Source: an uncultured Pelagibacteraceae bacterium
Lineage (GTDB): Bacteria; Pseudomonadota; Alphaproteobacteria; Pelagibacterales; Pelagibacteraceae
Assembly: GCA_902595815.1 (NCBI GenBank)
Contig: CACJRL010000008.1
Coordinates: 1 to 64,000 of the forward strand
Length of the DNA stretch: 64,000 bases
Direction: 5' to 3'
Shown here: positions 52,250-60,481 of the stretch, piece after piece
Layout of the letters: each line of letters begins with the position of its first letter
Numbering within the stretch: the stretch's first letter is position 1
Notes under the pieces: generated by a model
Told to the model about the DNA's origin: nothing
Seen by the model: only the letters and a program-made list of their open reading frames with translations
The model's database searches: none
Program-made: the position numbers and the translations under genes

Positions 52250-53347
52250 ATGAAAAAAATCGTTTCAGCGTTGTTTGCTGCGTTCTTAGTATTTGGATTT
52301 ATTTCAAATGCGAATGCTGCAAAAACGTTAAAGTGTCAGACGGTTATTAGCGCTAAAGGTGATGAAGCGGTAATGTTAAAAGACTTTACTGACAACGTAA
52401 CAAAACTAACAGGTGGATCTCTAAAATTTGAAATTATGCCAGCAGGAACAGTAGTTGGAGTTAAAGAAACTCTTGATGCTGTTGATAAAGGTTTGATTGA
52501 TTGCGGATTTGCTTGGACTCACTATTGGTCTGGAGAACATCCAGCTGCTATGTTATTTGGTTCGCCAGTAGCAGGTGGTGGTGTAGGAATTGATAACATC
52601 GCATTCTTATCATGGTTTTTATATGGTGGTGGAGAACAACTATATGACAGACTTTGGGGAGAAATGAAAAGAGACATTAAAGGTTTCATGCTTCAACCAG
52701 TTGGTCCAGAAGCTTTAGGATGGTTCCCAAGAAAAATCAAAGATATGGATGATTTCAGAACATTTAAGTTCAGAACTCCTCCAGGAATTCCAGGTCAAAC
52801 TTATAAAGACATTGGAATAGCTTCAGTTGCAATGGGTGGTGGAGATATTCTTCCAGCATTGGAAGCAGGAACTATTGATGCTGCTGAGTGGTGTTGTCCT
52901 CAACCAGATAAAGTGTTTGGTATACATAAAGTATTAAAACACTACTATCTACAAGGTTTGCACCAAGTAGTCGTAAATGCTGACTTTTACTTAAACAAAA
53001 GCACTTACGATAAGTTCACTGACCATGAGAAATTTTCAATGAAGATGGCTGCTGATGCATCGTTGATGAGAGCTTTAGCTTACAGAATCAACACTAATGG
53101 ATTAGCACTTAAAGATCTAACTGAAAATCATGGTGTGATACTTGAAGATACACCAGCTGATTATTTCCCAGCTTATATGGCTGCAGCAAAAGCAACTTTA
53201 GAGAAAAATGCAAAAGAAAACGCATTCTTTAAAGAAGTTTATGACTCAATGATAAGCTTTGCTAATACTGCTGTACCATTCTGGTCTGGTGCACAAACTT
53301 CGAATGCTAAGCTAGGAATGGCTTATGCTAATTCGTTGAAGAAATAA
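52250..53347 (+). CDS. dctP: TRAP transporter substrate-binding protein DctP (2-oxoacid/TakP-like)
   Basis: A 365-aa binding protein with a 23-residue signal peptide (FGFISNANA). TIDAAEWCCPQPDKVFG and IHKVLKHYYLQGLHQ recall the longer TakP/lactate-type DctP subfamily, whose ligands are 2-oxoacids or hydroxyacids; here EWCC stands where a Val-Gly-Pro is usual. GAGAGGG 5 nt before the ATG is a strong Shine-Dalgarno. A terminator-like hairpin follows before dctQ. It is the first gene of the third TRAP operon. Confidence 0.9.
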   Translation: MKKIVSALFAAFLVFGFISNANAAKTLKCQTVISAKGDEAVMLKDFTDNVTKLTGGSLKFEIMPAGTVVGVKETLDAVDKGLIDCGFAWTHYWSGEHPAAMLFGSPVAGGGVGIDNIAFLSWFLYGGGEQLYDRLWGEMKRDIKGFMLQPVGPEALGWFPRKIKDMDDFRTFKFRTPPGIPGQTYKDIGIASVAMGGGDILPALEAGTIDAAEWCCPQPDKVFGIHKVLKHYYLQGLHQVVVNADFYLNKSTYDKFTDHEKFSMKMAADASLMRALAYRINTNGLALKDLTENHGVILEDTPADYFPAYMAAAKATLEKNAKENAFFKEVYDSMISFANTAVPFWSGAQTSNAKLGMAYANSLKK

Positions 53348-53358
53348 ATAAAGTTATT

Positions 53359-53388
53359 AAGCGGGCTTTTTTAAGCCCGCTTTTTTTT
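53359..53388 (+). terminator. Rho-independent terminator-like hairpin between dctP and dctQ
   Basis: AAGCGGGCTT-tttt-AAGCCCGCTT, a 10-bp hairpin, runs straight into six T. It would partly terminate transcription after dctP, so the binding protein is made in excess over the membrane subunits. It is 12 nt after the dctP stop and 12 nt before the dctQ start. Confidence 0.85.
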
Positions 53389-53399
53389 CAAAAAATTTT

Positions 53400-54005
53400 A
53401 TGTCGGATAATCCAAAGTTAGATATTTCAGATGAAATGATAGCCGAAAGGCGATCAGGATCAGGAAAGATGCCTGATGATATGCCAACTTGGATGGCTAA
53501 AACTATAGTTAACATAGACAAATTTAGTAAATTAATAGGAAACATAGTTTGCTGGATTACAATCCCACTAATGCTTGGGATGGTTTATGAAGTTTTAGCA
53601 AGAAAATTATTTTTAGCTCCTACAATCTGGGCTTATGATATGAGCAGATTTTTTTATGGAGCATTGTTTATGTTGGGAGCAGGATATGCTCTTTCAAAAG
53701 GAGTTCATATAAGAGCAGATTTTTTATACAGAAATTTTAAAGTTAAAACTCAAGGCAGAATAGATTTTTGGCTTTACTTATTATTTTATTTTCCAGGATT
53801 AATAGTCTTTTTGTATATGACAACAGGCTTTGTCCAAGAAAGTATAATGAGAAACGAAAGAGGGATGGATACAACATGGATGCCATATATGTGGCCGATT
53901 AAATCTTGTCTATGGATTGGAATTGTTTTCCTTCTTATCCAAGGTGTTTCAGAACTTTTTAAAAGTTATTACGCAGCCGTCAAAGGTAAATGGCCAGGTA
54001 GTTAA
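53400..54005 (+). CDS. dctQ: TRAP transporter small permease DctQ
   Basis: A 201-aa small permease with a polar N-terminal extension (residues 1-35) ahead of four TM segments. MVYEVLARKLFLAPTIWAYDMSRF is the DctQ first-loop motif, and GYALSKGVHIRADF matches the conserved KGxHIxxD pattern. The longer form is typical of TakQ-like subunits of 2-oxoacid systems. The stop overlaps the dctM start by 1 nt. Confidence 0.88.
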   Translation: MSDNPKLDISDEMIAERRSGSGKMPDDMPTWMAKTIVNIDKFSKLIGNIVCWITIPLMLGMVYEVLARKLFLAPTIWAYDMSRFFYGALFMLGAGYALSKGVHIRADFLYRNFKVKTQGRIDFWLYLLFYFPGLIVFLYMTTGFVQESIMRNERGMDTTWMPYMWPIKSCLWIGIVFLLIQGVSELFKSYYAAVKGKWPGS

Positions 54006-55342
54006 TGCTTTCACATTTAATAGATCCAGCAATTTTAGGTTTCATACTTATAGGTGTGATGTTGTTTGCAATATTTATAGGATTTCCAATTTCATTTACT
54101 CTTATTTTTTTAGGATTTGTTTTTGGATACTTAGGTTTTGGAAAATTAGTTTTCTATTTAATGACACTGCAATTTTCTATGGTGATGACCGAACAAACCC
54201 TCGCCGCCGTCCCCTTATTTGTATTTATGGGAATAATGATGGAACAAGCAGGTTTAATGGAGAGATTATTCTCAGCTTTCCAAATGATGTTGGCAAGAGT
54301 TAGAGGCTCTTTATATTATGCAGTCTTATTTGTTTCAGTAATATTCGCTGCTGCAACTGGAATAGTTGGTGCATCAGTTACAATTCTCGGAATTATGGCT
54401 GCAAAATCAATGAATAGATCAAACTATGATGTAAAATTAGCAGCAGGAACAATTACTGCTGGAGGAACTTTGGGTATTTTAATTCCCCCAAGTATTATGC
54501 TTGTAGTTATGGGTCCAATTATGGAAATTCCCGTAACTGACTTATTTGCTGCAGCAATTGTTCCAGGAATATTGTTGGCATGTTTGTATGCTGCATACAC
54601 AACATTTAGATGTATGATGAACCCAAAATTAGGTCCACCCATACCAGAAGAATTAAGAACAACAGATTTAAAAAAATTATGGCTGGAATTTTTCTTAGGA
54701 TTGGTGCCACCCGCTGCATTAGTATTTGCTGCATTAGGAAGTATTTTATTTGGTTTTGCTACCCCAACAGAAGCTGCAGGATGTGGTGCAGGTGGTGCAT
54801 TATTGCTTTCATTAGCTTACAAAAAATTAACATTAAAAAAATTACAGGATGCTTTAGTTAAAACTTTAGAAATTTCTGCATTAATTATGGTTTTAGTTGC
54901 TGCTTCTAATTTCTTCGGAGCAGTGTTTGCAAGATTAGGAACCCCAATGGTTTTAACAGATTTTCTATTATCACTTGAGATGAATAAATATTTAATCTTA
55001 GGAATAATCATGATTATGATTTTTCTTTTAGGATGGCCACTAGAGTGGGTACCTATTGTTATGATAGTTGTTCCTATTATTTTACCATTAGTAGAAGCAT
55101 TAGGATTTAATTTAACTTGGTTTGCAATTCTTGTTGCTGTTAATTTACAAACCGCCTGGCTCTCACCCCCCGTAGCGTTATCTGCTTATTTCTTAAAAGG
55201 TGTTGTTCCAAGTTGGGATTTAAAAGATATTTATCTTGGAATGATGCAGTTCATGGTTTTACAGATAATTGGATTAATTATAATCATAGCGTATCCAAAA
55301 ATAGTACTGTGGTTGCCAACTCTCTTATATGGACAGCAGTAA
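54005..55342 (+). CDS. dctM: TRAP transporter large permease DctM
   Basis: A 445-aa large permease with about 12 TM helices. FIGFPISFTLI, AAATGIVGASVTILGIMAAKSM and GGTLGILIPPSIMLVVMGP are DctM features; the EMNKYLILGIIMIMIF segment and WLSPPVALSAYFLKGVVP follow the usual C-terminal half. It overlaps dctQ by 1 nt. With the upstream TakP-like DctP it should import a 2-oxoacid or hydroxyacid. The next gene, an NCS1-type permease, starts 22 nt later. Confidence 0.92.
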   Translation: MLSHLIDPAILGFILIGVMLFAIFIGFPISFTLIFLGFVFGYLGFGKLVFYLMTLQFSMVMTEQTLAAVPLFVFMGIMMEQAGLMERLFSAFQMMLARVRGSLYYAVLFVSVIFAAATGIVGASVTILGIMAAKSMNRSNYDVKLAAGTITAGGTLGILIPPSIMLVVMGPIMEIPVTDLFAAAIVPGILLACLYAAYTTFRCMMNPKLGPPIPEELRTTDLKKLWLEFFLGLVPPAALVFAALGSILFGFATPTEAAGCGAGGALLLSLAYKKLTLKKLQDALVKTLEISALIMVLVAASNFFGAVFARLGTPMVLTDFLLSLEMNKYLILGIIMIMIFLLGWPLEWVPIVMIVVPIILPLVEALGFNLTWFAILVAVNLQTAWLSPPVALSAYFLKGVVPSWDLKDIYLGMMQFMVLQIIGLIIIIAYPKIVLWLPTLLYGQQ

Positions 55343-55364
55343 ATAATTGATTAATATCATTTAA

Positions 55365-56819
55365 GTGAATCAAAGTGAAAAATTTCAATTAAGGAATTGG
55401 GAATTAGTTTCAATAAATCCTAATAATAGAGACTGGAGTTGGAAAAATTACTTTAACTTTTGGGCTATAAATATTCAAACAATAGTAGGGTTCTCTTTAA
55501 TATCAGCTTTATATTTATTTTATGATCTTAATTTTTTTGTTGTCTTAACAGGATCATTACTAGCAGGATTATTAGTATTCTTTTTTGCTAACATTATTGG
55601 AAAAATTTCTCAAAGTAGTGGATTAAGTTTTCCAACAATTCTCAGACTTTCAATGGGTTTTACTGGCGCCAGATATGTAGGGATGATCAGAGGATTAGTC
55701 GGTTTGTTCATGTTTGGAGTACAAACATTTTTTATATCAAAATCACTAGGTTATATTGCAAGGATAATCCTATTTAAAATAGACAATCAACTCTTACAGA
55801 ATGAAATATTCCTATTATTCTTTTTTGGTTTGAATTTAATTGATTGGGTTTGTTTATTTTTAACTTTAATATTTCAATATATCCTTTTTACAAAAGGACA
55901 GAATTTTCTAAAATCATTTATTAATTTTTCAGGTCTTTCAATATATTTAGGACTATCTGTACTACTAATTGTTATTTTATCTGAGTATTACAATGAACTC
56001 CTTAATGGAATAAAACTAAGCTTAGTCTTTAGCAATTTTGCAATTCAATCAAATATCGCTCCAATAATTTCAATCACAGGAACTTTATTTGCTTATTTTG
56101 CTATAGTTCTCCTCACTTTTGGTGATTTTTCTAGATACTCAATGAATTATAAAGAAATGACCAAAGGAAACTTAAGTATAATATTAAACTTAATATTCTT
56201 TTCTTTTTTCTCGGTATTGATCACATTAGGTTCAGATATCATTCTTACCAGCAAAGGTTTAAATGCTTCAAGTCTACTTACAAATCCAAATGACATAGTC
56301 GGTAAATTTAATAATAATTTTTTAACTTTCTTTTGTTTGATATTTATTATTATCTCTTCGTTATCAACTAATTTGATAGCAAATTATATTCCTTCGCAAA
56401 ATACATTGATAAATTTTTTCCCGAACTCTTTAACGTTAAAAAAAACAGGAATTGTAATATCAATTATTGGTTTAATTATTTCAACATTTTGGCTTTCAAT
56501 TTTTAGTAAAGCTAATGTTTTGATATTTGTTGAAGCTGTAGCTACGACTTTTGGCCCAATTTTTGGAGTATTGGTTGCAGATTATTATTTGTTTAAAAAA
56601 CAACAAATTAATCACAAAGAGCTTTTTTATCCTAAAGAACATACGGAATATATTTATAGCAATGGTTGGAACCTCAAAGCATTGTATGCTCTTTTAATTG
56701 GATCAATATTTTCTTTATCATCTTTGCTTAATGAAAACTTAATACAATATCAATCTTTTGGATGGATTATTGGAGCATTCGCATCTTATTTAGTATATTA
56801 TTTATTGAATAATAAATAA
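55365..56819 (+). CDS. NCS1-family permease (cytosine/purine/allantoin type)
   Basis: A 484-aa protein with about 12 hydrophobic helices. SLISALYLFYDL, then LSFPTILRLSMGFTGARYVGMIRGL, is the NCS1 motif around TM3, and AYFAIVLLTFGDFSRYSMNYKEM matches the conserved GDFARY-type loop. The start is a GTG at 55365, giving NQSEKFQLRNWELV before the first helix. It probably imports a nucleobase or a related hydantoin; the Lys-rich and Phe-rich composition is like its neighbours. It lies 22 nt after dctM and 2 nt before an alcohol dehydrogenase gene. Confidence 0.85.
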   Translation: MNQSEKFQLRNWELVSINPNNRDWSWKNYFNFWAINIQTIVGFSLISALYLFYDLNFFVVLTGSLLAGLLVFFFANIIGKISQSSGLSFPTILRLSMGFTGARYVGMIRGLVGLFMFGVQTFFISKSLGYIARIILFKIDNQLLQNEIFLLFFFGLNLIDWVCLFLTLIFQYILFTKGQNFLKSFINFSGLSIYLGLSVLLIVILSEYYNELLNGIKLSLVFSNFAIQSNIAPIISITGTLFAYFAIVLLTFGDFSRYSMNYKEMTKGNLSIILNLIFFSFFSVLITLGSDIILTSKGLNASSLLTNPNDIVGKFNNNFLTFFCLIFIIISSLSTNLIANYIPSQNTLINFFPNSLTLKKTGIVISIIGLIISTFWLSIFSKANVLIFVEAVATTFGPIFGVLVADYYLFKKQQINHKELFYPKEHTEYIYSNGWNLKALYALLIGSIFSLSSLLNENLIQYQSFGWIIGAFASYLVYYLLNNK

Positions 56820-56821
56820 TA

Positions 56822-57826
56822 ATGAAAGCGCTTGTCTACACTGGTGTTGAGGAGATGGTATTTAGGGAGGAAAAAGAACCTTCTGAAAAACCTGGGGAAA
56901 GTATTCTTAAAGTACATGCGTCAGGTATCTGTGGCTCAGATATGCATGCTTACCACGGAAAAGACGAGAGAAGAATTCCACCATTAATTTTAGGTCATGA
57001 AGTTAGTGGTCAAATAATTAACGGTAAACTTAAAGATCAAATTTCAGTTCTTAATCCATTAATAACTTGTAGAAATTGTGAATACTGCAAAAGTGGAAGA
57101 GAACATTTATGTCCAGATAGAGTACTTCTAGGAATGAATAGACCTTATGAAAGACAAGGTGCGTTTGCTGAACTCATTACAGTTCCAGATCATAATATTT
57201 TCAAAGTTCCTGAAAAACTTGATGTAAAAGAAGCTGCGGTTGCAGAACCAACAGCAGTTTCATATCATGCAGTATTATTAGCAGTGGAAGCATCAAAAAA
57301 ACCATTAAATGAATGTAGAACTCTTGTTCAGGGTGGAGGAGCAATTGGGCTATTATGTGCATTAATTTTATCCAAGATCCAAGGAAATACAAATTTAACT
57401 ATTTCTGATCCAAATCAAAAAAGACTTAATGCATGCTCAAAATATGTAGATGCAAAAACAGTATCACCAGATCATAAAGACATTAAAGAGAGCAGCTTTG
57501 ATTTAGTTTTTGATACTGTTGGACTTGAAGTTTCAAGACAACAGGCAATCAGTGTAGTAAAACCAGGCGGAATAATAGTTCATATCGGACTAACTCAGCC
57601 TGCAGGATCTTTTAATTTTAGAAAAGCAACTCTTCAAGAAGTCACTTTTATTGGGACTTATTGTTATACAAATAAAGAGTTTGGAGAAACTATTGATATT
57701 TTAACTAATAACAAGCTAGGCAAGATAGAGTGGATTGAGTACAGAAATCTTAAAGACGGGTGGGGAGCTTTTAAAGAAATTCATGATGGAACCTGTTCAG
57801 CCCCTAAGATAGTGCTTCTGCCTTAA
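56822..57826 (+). CDS. Zinc-dependent alcohol dehydrogenase
   Basis: A 334-aa medium-chain dehydrogenase. Catalytic zinc ligands lie in GICGSD (Cys37) and GHEVSG (His59, Glu60); Cys83, Cys86, Cys89 and Cys97 bind the structural zinc. VQGGGAIGLLCALIL is the NAD(P) Rossmann motif. It belongs to the threonine-dehydrogenase/sugar-alcohol-dehydrogenase group; the substrate is unknown. It is likely co-transcribed with the upstream permease. Its stop overlaps the end of a convergent 43-aa ORF by 4 nt. Confidence 0.88.
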   Translation: MKALVYTGVEEMVFREEKEPSEKPGESILKVHASGICGSDMHAYHGKDERRIPPLILGHEVSGQIINGKLKDQISVLNPLITCRNCEYCKSGREHLCPDRVLLGMNRPYERQGAFAELITVPDHNIFKVPEKLDVKEAAVAEPTAVSYHAVLLAVEASKKPLNECRTLVQGGGAIGLLCALILSKIQGNTNLTISDPNQKRLNACSKYVDAKTVSPDHKDIKESSFDLVFDTVGLEVSRQQAISVVKPGGIIVHIGLTQPAGSFNFRKATLQEVTFIGTYCYTNKEFGETIDILTNNKLGKIEWIEYRNLKDGWGAFKEIHDGTCSAPKIVLLP

Positions 57827-57954
57827 ATTCTTGGTTTTTTAAGAGGTACTAATACCTTTTTTTCTCCAAATTTTTCAGAATTTTTTGAAATAACAGGTGC
57901 GGTTATAATTATAGACCAATAAATCATCAAACCAAAAAGAACTGCTAACTTCAT
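57823..57954 (-). CDS. Small membrane or secreted protein (43 aa)
   Basis: ATG at 57954 to TAA at 57823 encodes 43 residues: an N-terminal hydrophobic helix (LAVLFGLMIYWSIIITAPVI) followed by a basic tail KNSEKFGEKKVLVPLKKPRI. It fills the gap between the alcohol dehydrogenase and the DUF3047 gene, its stop overlapping that of the alcohol dehydrogenase. No Shine-Dalgarno is clear. A single-pass small protein is likely if expressed. Confidence 0.45.
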   Translation of the reverse strand: MKLAVLFGLMIYWSIIITAPVISKNSEKFGEKKVLVPLKKPRI

Positions 57955-58049
57955 ATCTTCTAAGTAGAGAACAATAATGATTTATGCATGTTTAAATAAT
58001 GTCAAAATTTTGAATTTGAAAATTATTTTATCTTTTATATAGAAAGGAC

Positions 58050-58703
58050 ATGTTTAGATTTTTATTTAAATTAATTTTTGTTACAGCGTTGTTTCAAACA
58101 ACTTTGTATGCGGAGGATATAAAAGTATTTGAGTTTACAGACAAAGAATTATCAGAATTGACAGTTAGAAAAGTAAGAGGGGCAGATAATAAGACTACAT
58201 ATTCAGTTGGATCTAATGAGAATGGCAATTATTTAAAAGCTATTGCAGATAATGCTGCTTCTGGCCTAGGTAAGGAGATTAAAATTGATCTAAATAAAAC
58301 ACCTTTCATAAATATAACTTGGAAAATTGAGAAAGATATACCGGGGATAGATGAGACAGCTAAAAAGGGTCATGATTTTGCAGCAAGAGTATTTGTTATA
58401 AAGAAAACTGGAGCTACAGCTTTGTCAAATAGAGCCATAAATTATGTTTTTTCAAGCAATCAGAATGTTGGAAGCAATTCACCAAGCCCATACACTAAAA
58501 AATCTATAGATAATGTTCTTGCTACCACCAAAACAAATTTAAATGAGTGGGTAACTGTTAAGGCGAACGTTAAAGAAGATTTCAAGAAATTCCATGATTT
58601 GGATGTTAATGAGCTAGATGGTATAGCCATCATGTCGGATACAGATAATTCTAAGAAAAAATCAATTACTTATTATCAAAATATCTATTTTTCTTCTCAA
58701 TAA
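58050..58703 (+). CDS. DUF3047 family exported protein
   Basis: A 217-aa protein with a signal peptide (residues 1-21, TTLYAED). It shows the DUF3047 run: NITWKIEKDIPGIDETAKKGHDFAARVFVI and a C-terminal GIAIMSDTDNSKKKSITYYQNIYFSS. The fold is a beta-sandwich of unknown function, periplasmic. AAGGAC about 5 nt upstream is a plausible Shine-Dalgarno. It is followed 19 nt later by a thioesterase gene. Confidence 0.85.
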   Translation: MFRFLFKLIFVTALFQTTLYAEDIKVFEFTDKELSELTVRKVRGADNKTTYSVGSNENGNYLKAIADNAASGLGKEIKIDLNKTPFINITWKIEKDIPGIDETAKKGHDFAARVFVIKKTGATALSNRAINYVFSSNQNVGSNSPSPYTKKSIDNVLATTKTNLNEWVTVKANVKEDFKKFHDLDVNELDGIAIMSDTDNSKKKSITYYQNIYFSSQ

Positions 58704-58722
58704 ATTTTATTAATATCAACTG

Positions 58723-59115
58723 ATGAAAGTATTTAAGTATAATTTAAAAGTATACTATGAGGATACTGATTTTGGTGGAATAGTTTACCATGCAAATTAT
58801 TTAAAGTACTTTGAAAGAGCAAGATCTGAGCTTATTTATTCAATAGGATATTCAAATAAAAAGTTATTAGATAAACATAACGTTTTAATAGCAGTAAAAA
58901 CTTGCAACGTAGACTTTAAAAAACCAGCAAAATTTGAGGATAAAATAACCGTTTTCACAAAAGTAAAATCTAATACTTTAACTACAATTACAATGTCACA
59001 AGTAATTAAAAGAAAATCAGATATTTTATGTGATGCAGAGATTAAATTGGTATCTTTGAATAAGTTGGGAAAACCCATAAAACTTCCAAAAGTATTTATC
59101 AATAAACTAAACTAG
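58723..59115 (+). CDS. ybgC: Acyl-CoA thioesterase, YbgC/4-hydroxybenzoyl-CoA thioesterase type
   Basis: A 130-aa hotdog-fold thioesterase. YYEDTDFGGIVYHANYLKYFERARSE (about 11-36) contains the active-site Asp (EDTDFGG) and the conserved HANYLKYFE helix of YbgC proteins. It hydrolyses short acyl-CoA or acyl carrier thioesters. YbgC is often next to tol-pal genes, but none are here. Its 3' end overlaps the convergent uracil-DNA glycosylase gene by 9 nt. Confidence 0.88.
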   Translation: MKVFKYNLKVYYEDTDFGGIVYHANYLKYFERARSELIYSIGYSNKKLLDKHNVLIAVKTCNVDFKKPAKFEDKITVFTKVKSNTLTTITMSQVIKRKSDILCDAEIKLVSLNKLGKPIKLPKVFINKLN

Positions 59116-59781
59116 TTCTTTTACTTTTTTAAATAGTTTAGTCATTTGTTTTTCATTAATTCGTCCGGTATTTACATTTCTTGGACTTGGATGATAACAC
59201 CCCATTAACAATACATTGTTAGGTAATTTATAATATGTTCCATGACCAAATTTTACTTTTTCAGTGTAATCGAAATTTTCTCTATAAAATTTTACGCAAG
59301 TATCAAAGGCAATTTTCCCTAAAGCCACAATAATTTTTAGATTTTTAAGTATTTCAAATTCAGATTTAAAATAACCAAAGCAATTTTTTAACTCTTCATT
59401 TAATGGTTTATCTCCTGGAGGAACACACTTTAAAGCCGGTGTTATGAAAGTATTTTTTATTTTCAATCCATCATTTATATGATCCGAATTACTTTGATTG
59501 GCAATTTTTACATTGTGTAAACATTTGTATAAAAAGTCTGAAGATTTATCTCCAGTAAAGACCCTACCAGTCCTGGTTCCACCATGGGCCGCTGGTGCAA
59601 GTCCTACTATCATTATCTTTCCATTTATATCTCCAAATCCTGTTACTGGTTTACCCCAATATATTTGGTCAATATATTGTTTTCTTTTTTCTTTAGATAT
59701 TTTTTTTCTAAAGTTCACAAGTCTTGGACATTTATTACATTTAATTATTGTTTTTTTTAATTTTTCAAATTTAACTGTCAT
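59107..59781 (-). CDS. Family 5 uracil-DNA glycosylase (UdgB-like)
   Basis: A 224-aa DNA-repair glycosylase. The active-site motif MIVGLAPAAHGGTRTGRVFTGD near residue 57-78 is the UDG family 5 signature, and CNKCP near the N-terminus, with Cys in KCVPPGDKP and DTCVKF, gives the Fe-S cluster ligands. GCYHPSPRNVNTG is the C-terminal DNA-binding motif. It removes uracil and other deaminated bases. It is convergent with the thioesterase gene and divergent from the phosphatase gene, whose starts are 2 nt apart. Confidence 0.9.
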   Translation of the reverse strand: MTVKFEKLKKTIIKCNKCPRLVNFRKKISKEKRKQYIDQIYWGKPVTGFGDINGKIMIVGLAPAAHGGTRTGRVFTGDKSSDFLYKCLHNVKIANQSNSDHINDGLKIKNTFITPALKCVPPGDKPLNEELKNCFGYFKSEFEILKNLKIIVALGKIAFDTCVKFYRENFDYTEKVKFGHGTYYKLPNNVLLMGCYHPSPRNVNTGRINEKQMTKLFKKVKELV

Positions 59782-59783
59782 TT

Positions 59784-60338
59784 ATGAAATATATTTATAT
59801 CTCTATTTTCTTTATTCTAAATCTTTTTATTTCAAATACTGTAATAGCTGATCAATCAGTTATTAAAGAATTACAGAAGGGTGGGAAAATTGTATTTATA
59901 AGACATTCCCTTGCACCTGGAAATGGAGATCCTGAAAATATTGATTTAAAAAAATGTGATACTCAAAGAAATTTAAATCAAGAGGGCATAGAGCAATCAA
60001 AAAAAATTGGAAAATTATTTAGTGAAAATAATATTCAAATTGACAAAGTATTATCCAGTGAGTGGTGTAGATGCAAAGATACTGCAAGATTTGCCTTTAA
60101 TAATTATGAAACCTTCAAAGGTTTAAACTCTTTTTATCAAGAAAAGTTTTATAAATATAAAGATGAACAAATTAAGAGTTTAAAAAAATATATATCTAAC
60201 TGGAATAGTGAGAAAAATCTTATTTTAGTAACACATTTTGTAGTTATTTCTGAAATGTTAAATTTTGGTACTTCTTCTGGTGAAATTGTAGTTATAGATA
60301 AAGACTATAAATTTATAGGAAGTATTGAAACTATGTAG
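59784..60338 (+). CDS. Histidine phosphatase family protein
   Basis: A 184-aa exported-looking protein with a signal peptide (residues 1-22, SNTVIA). The phosphohistidine motif is VFIRHSLAPG (Arg-His near residue 40), with CDTQRNLNQEGIEQS next and SSEWCRCKDTARFAF and LVTHFVVISEML supplying the second Arg and His. The DP/CDTQRNL form is a periplasmic branch of histidine phosphatases. Substrate is unknown. Starts 2 nt from the glycosylase gene on the other strand, so both promoters overlap the neighbouring coding regions. Confidence 0.85.
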   Translation: MKYIYISIFFILNLFISNTVIADQSVIKELQKGGKIVFIRHSLAPGNGDPENIDLKKCDTQRNLNQEGIEQSKKIGKLFSENNIQIDKVLSSEWCRCKDTARFAFNNYETFKGLNSFYQEKFYKYKDEQIKSLKKYISNWNSEKNLILVTHFVVISEMLNFGTSSGEIVVIDKDYKFIGSIETM

Positions 60339-60442
60339 CTATATTTAGTTAAGACTTTAAAGATAGACCTATTGATTATAAATCAATTGCTAAGGTTTAA
60401 ATAAACGTTTGTTTACAACATTGATTGTAAAATCTTTTAGAC

Positions 60443-60472
60443 TTGGCAACAATCTAGCAACAATGGTAATAT
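60443..60472 (+). promoter_or_regulatory. Candidate promoter with overlapping direct repeat
   Basis: TTGGCA (60443-60448), an 18-nt spacer and TAATAT (60467-60472) lie just before the Mrr-like gene. The expected start of transcription (about 60479) is only a few bases before the ATG at 60482, so the mRNA would be nearly leaderless. GCAACAAT repeats at 60446-60453 and 60457-60464 (11-nt period) overlap the -35 and spacer and could be a repressor site. Confidence 0.4.
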
Positions 60473-60481
60473 TTTTTTGTT

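Noticed and set aside
54610-54861. Other-frame ORFs inside dctM and other long genes (for example 54610-54861, 53917-54303, 10717-11883 opposite frames)
   Set aside because: They lie wholly within well-supported genes and have compositions expected of frame shadows.
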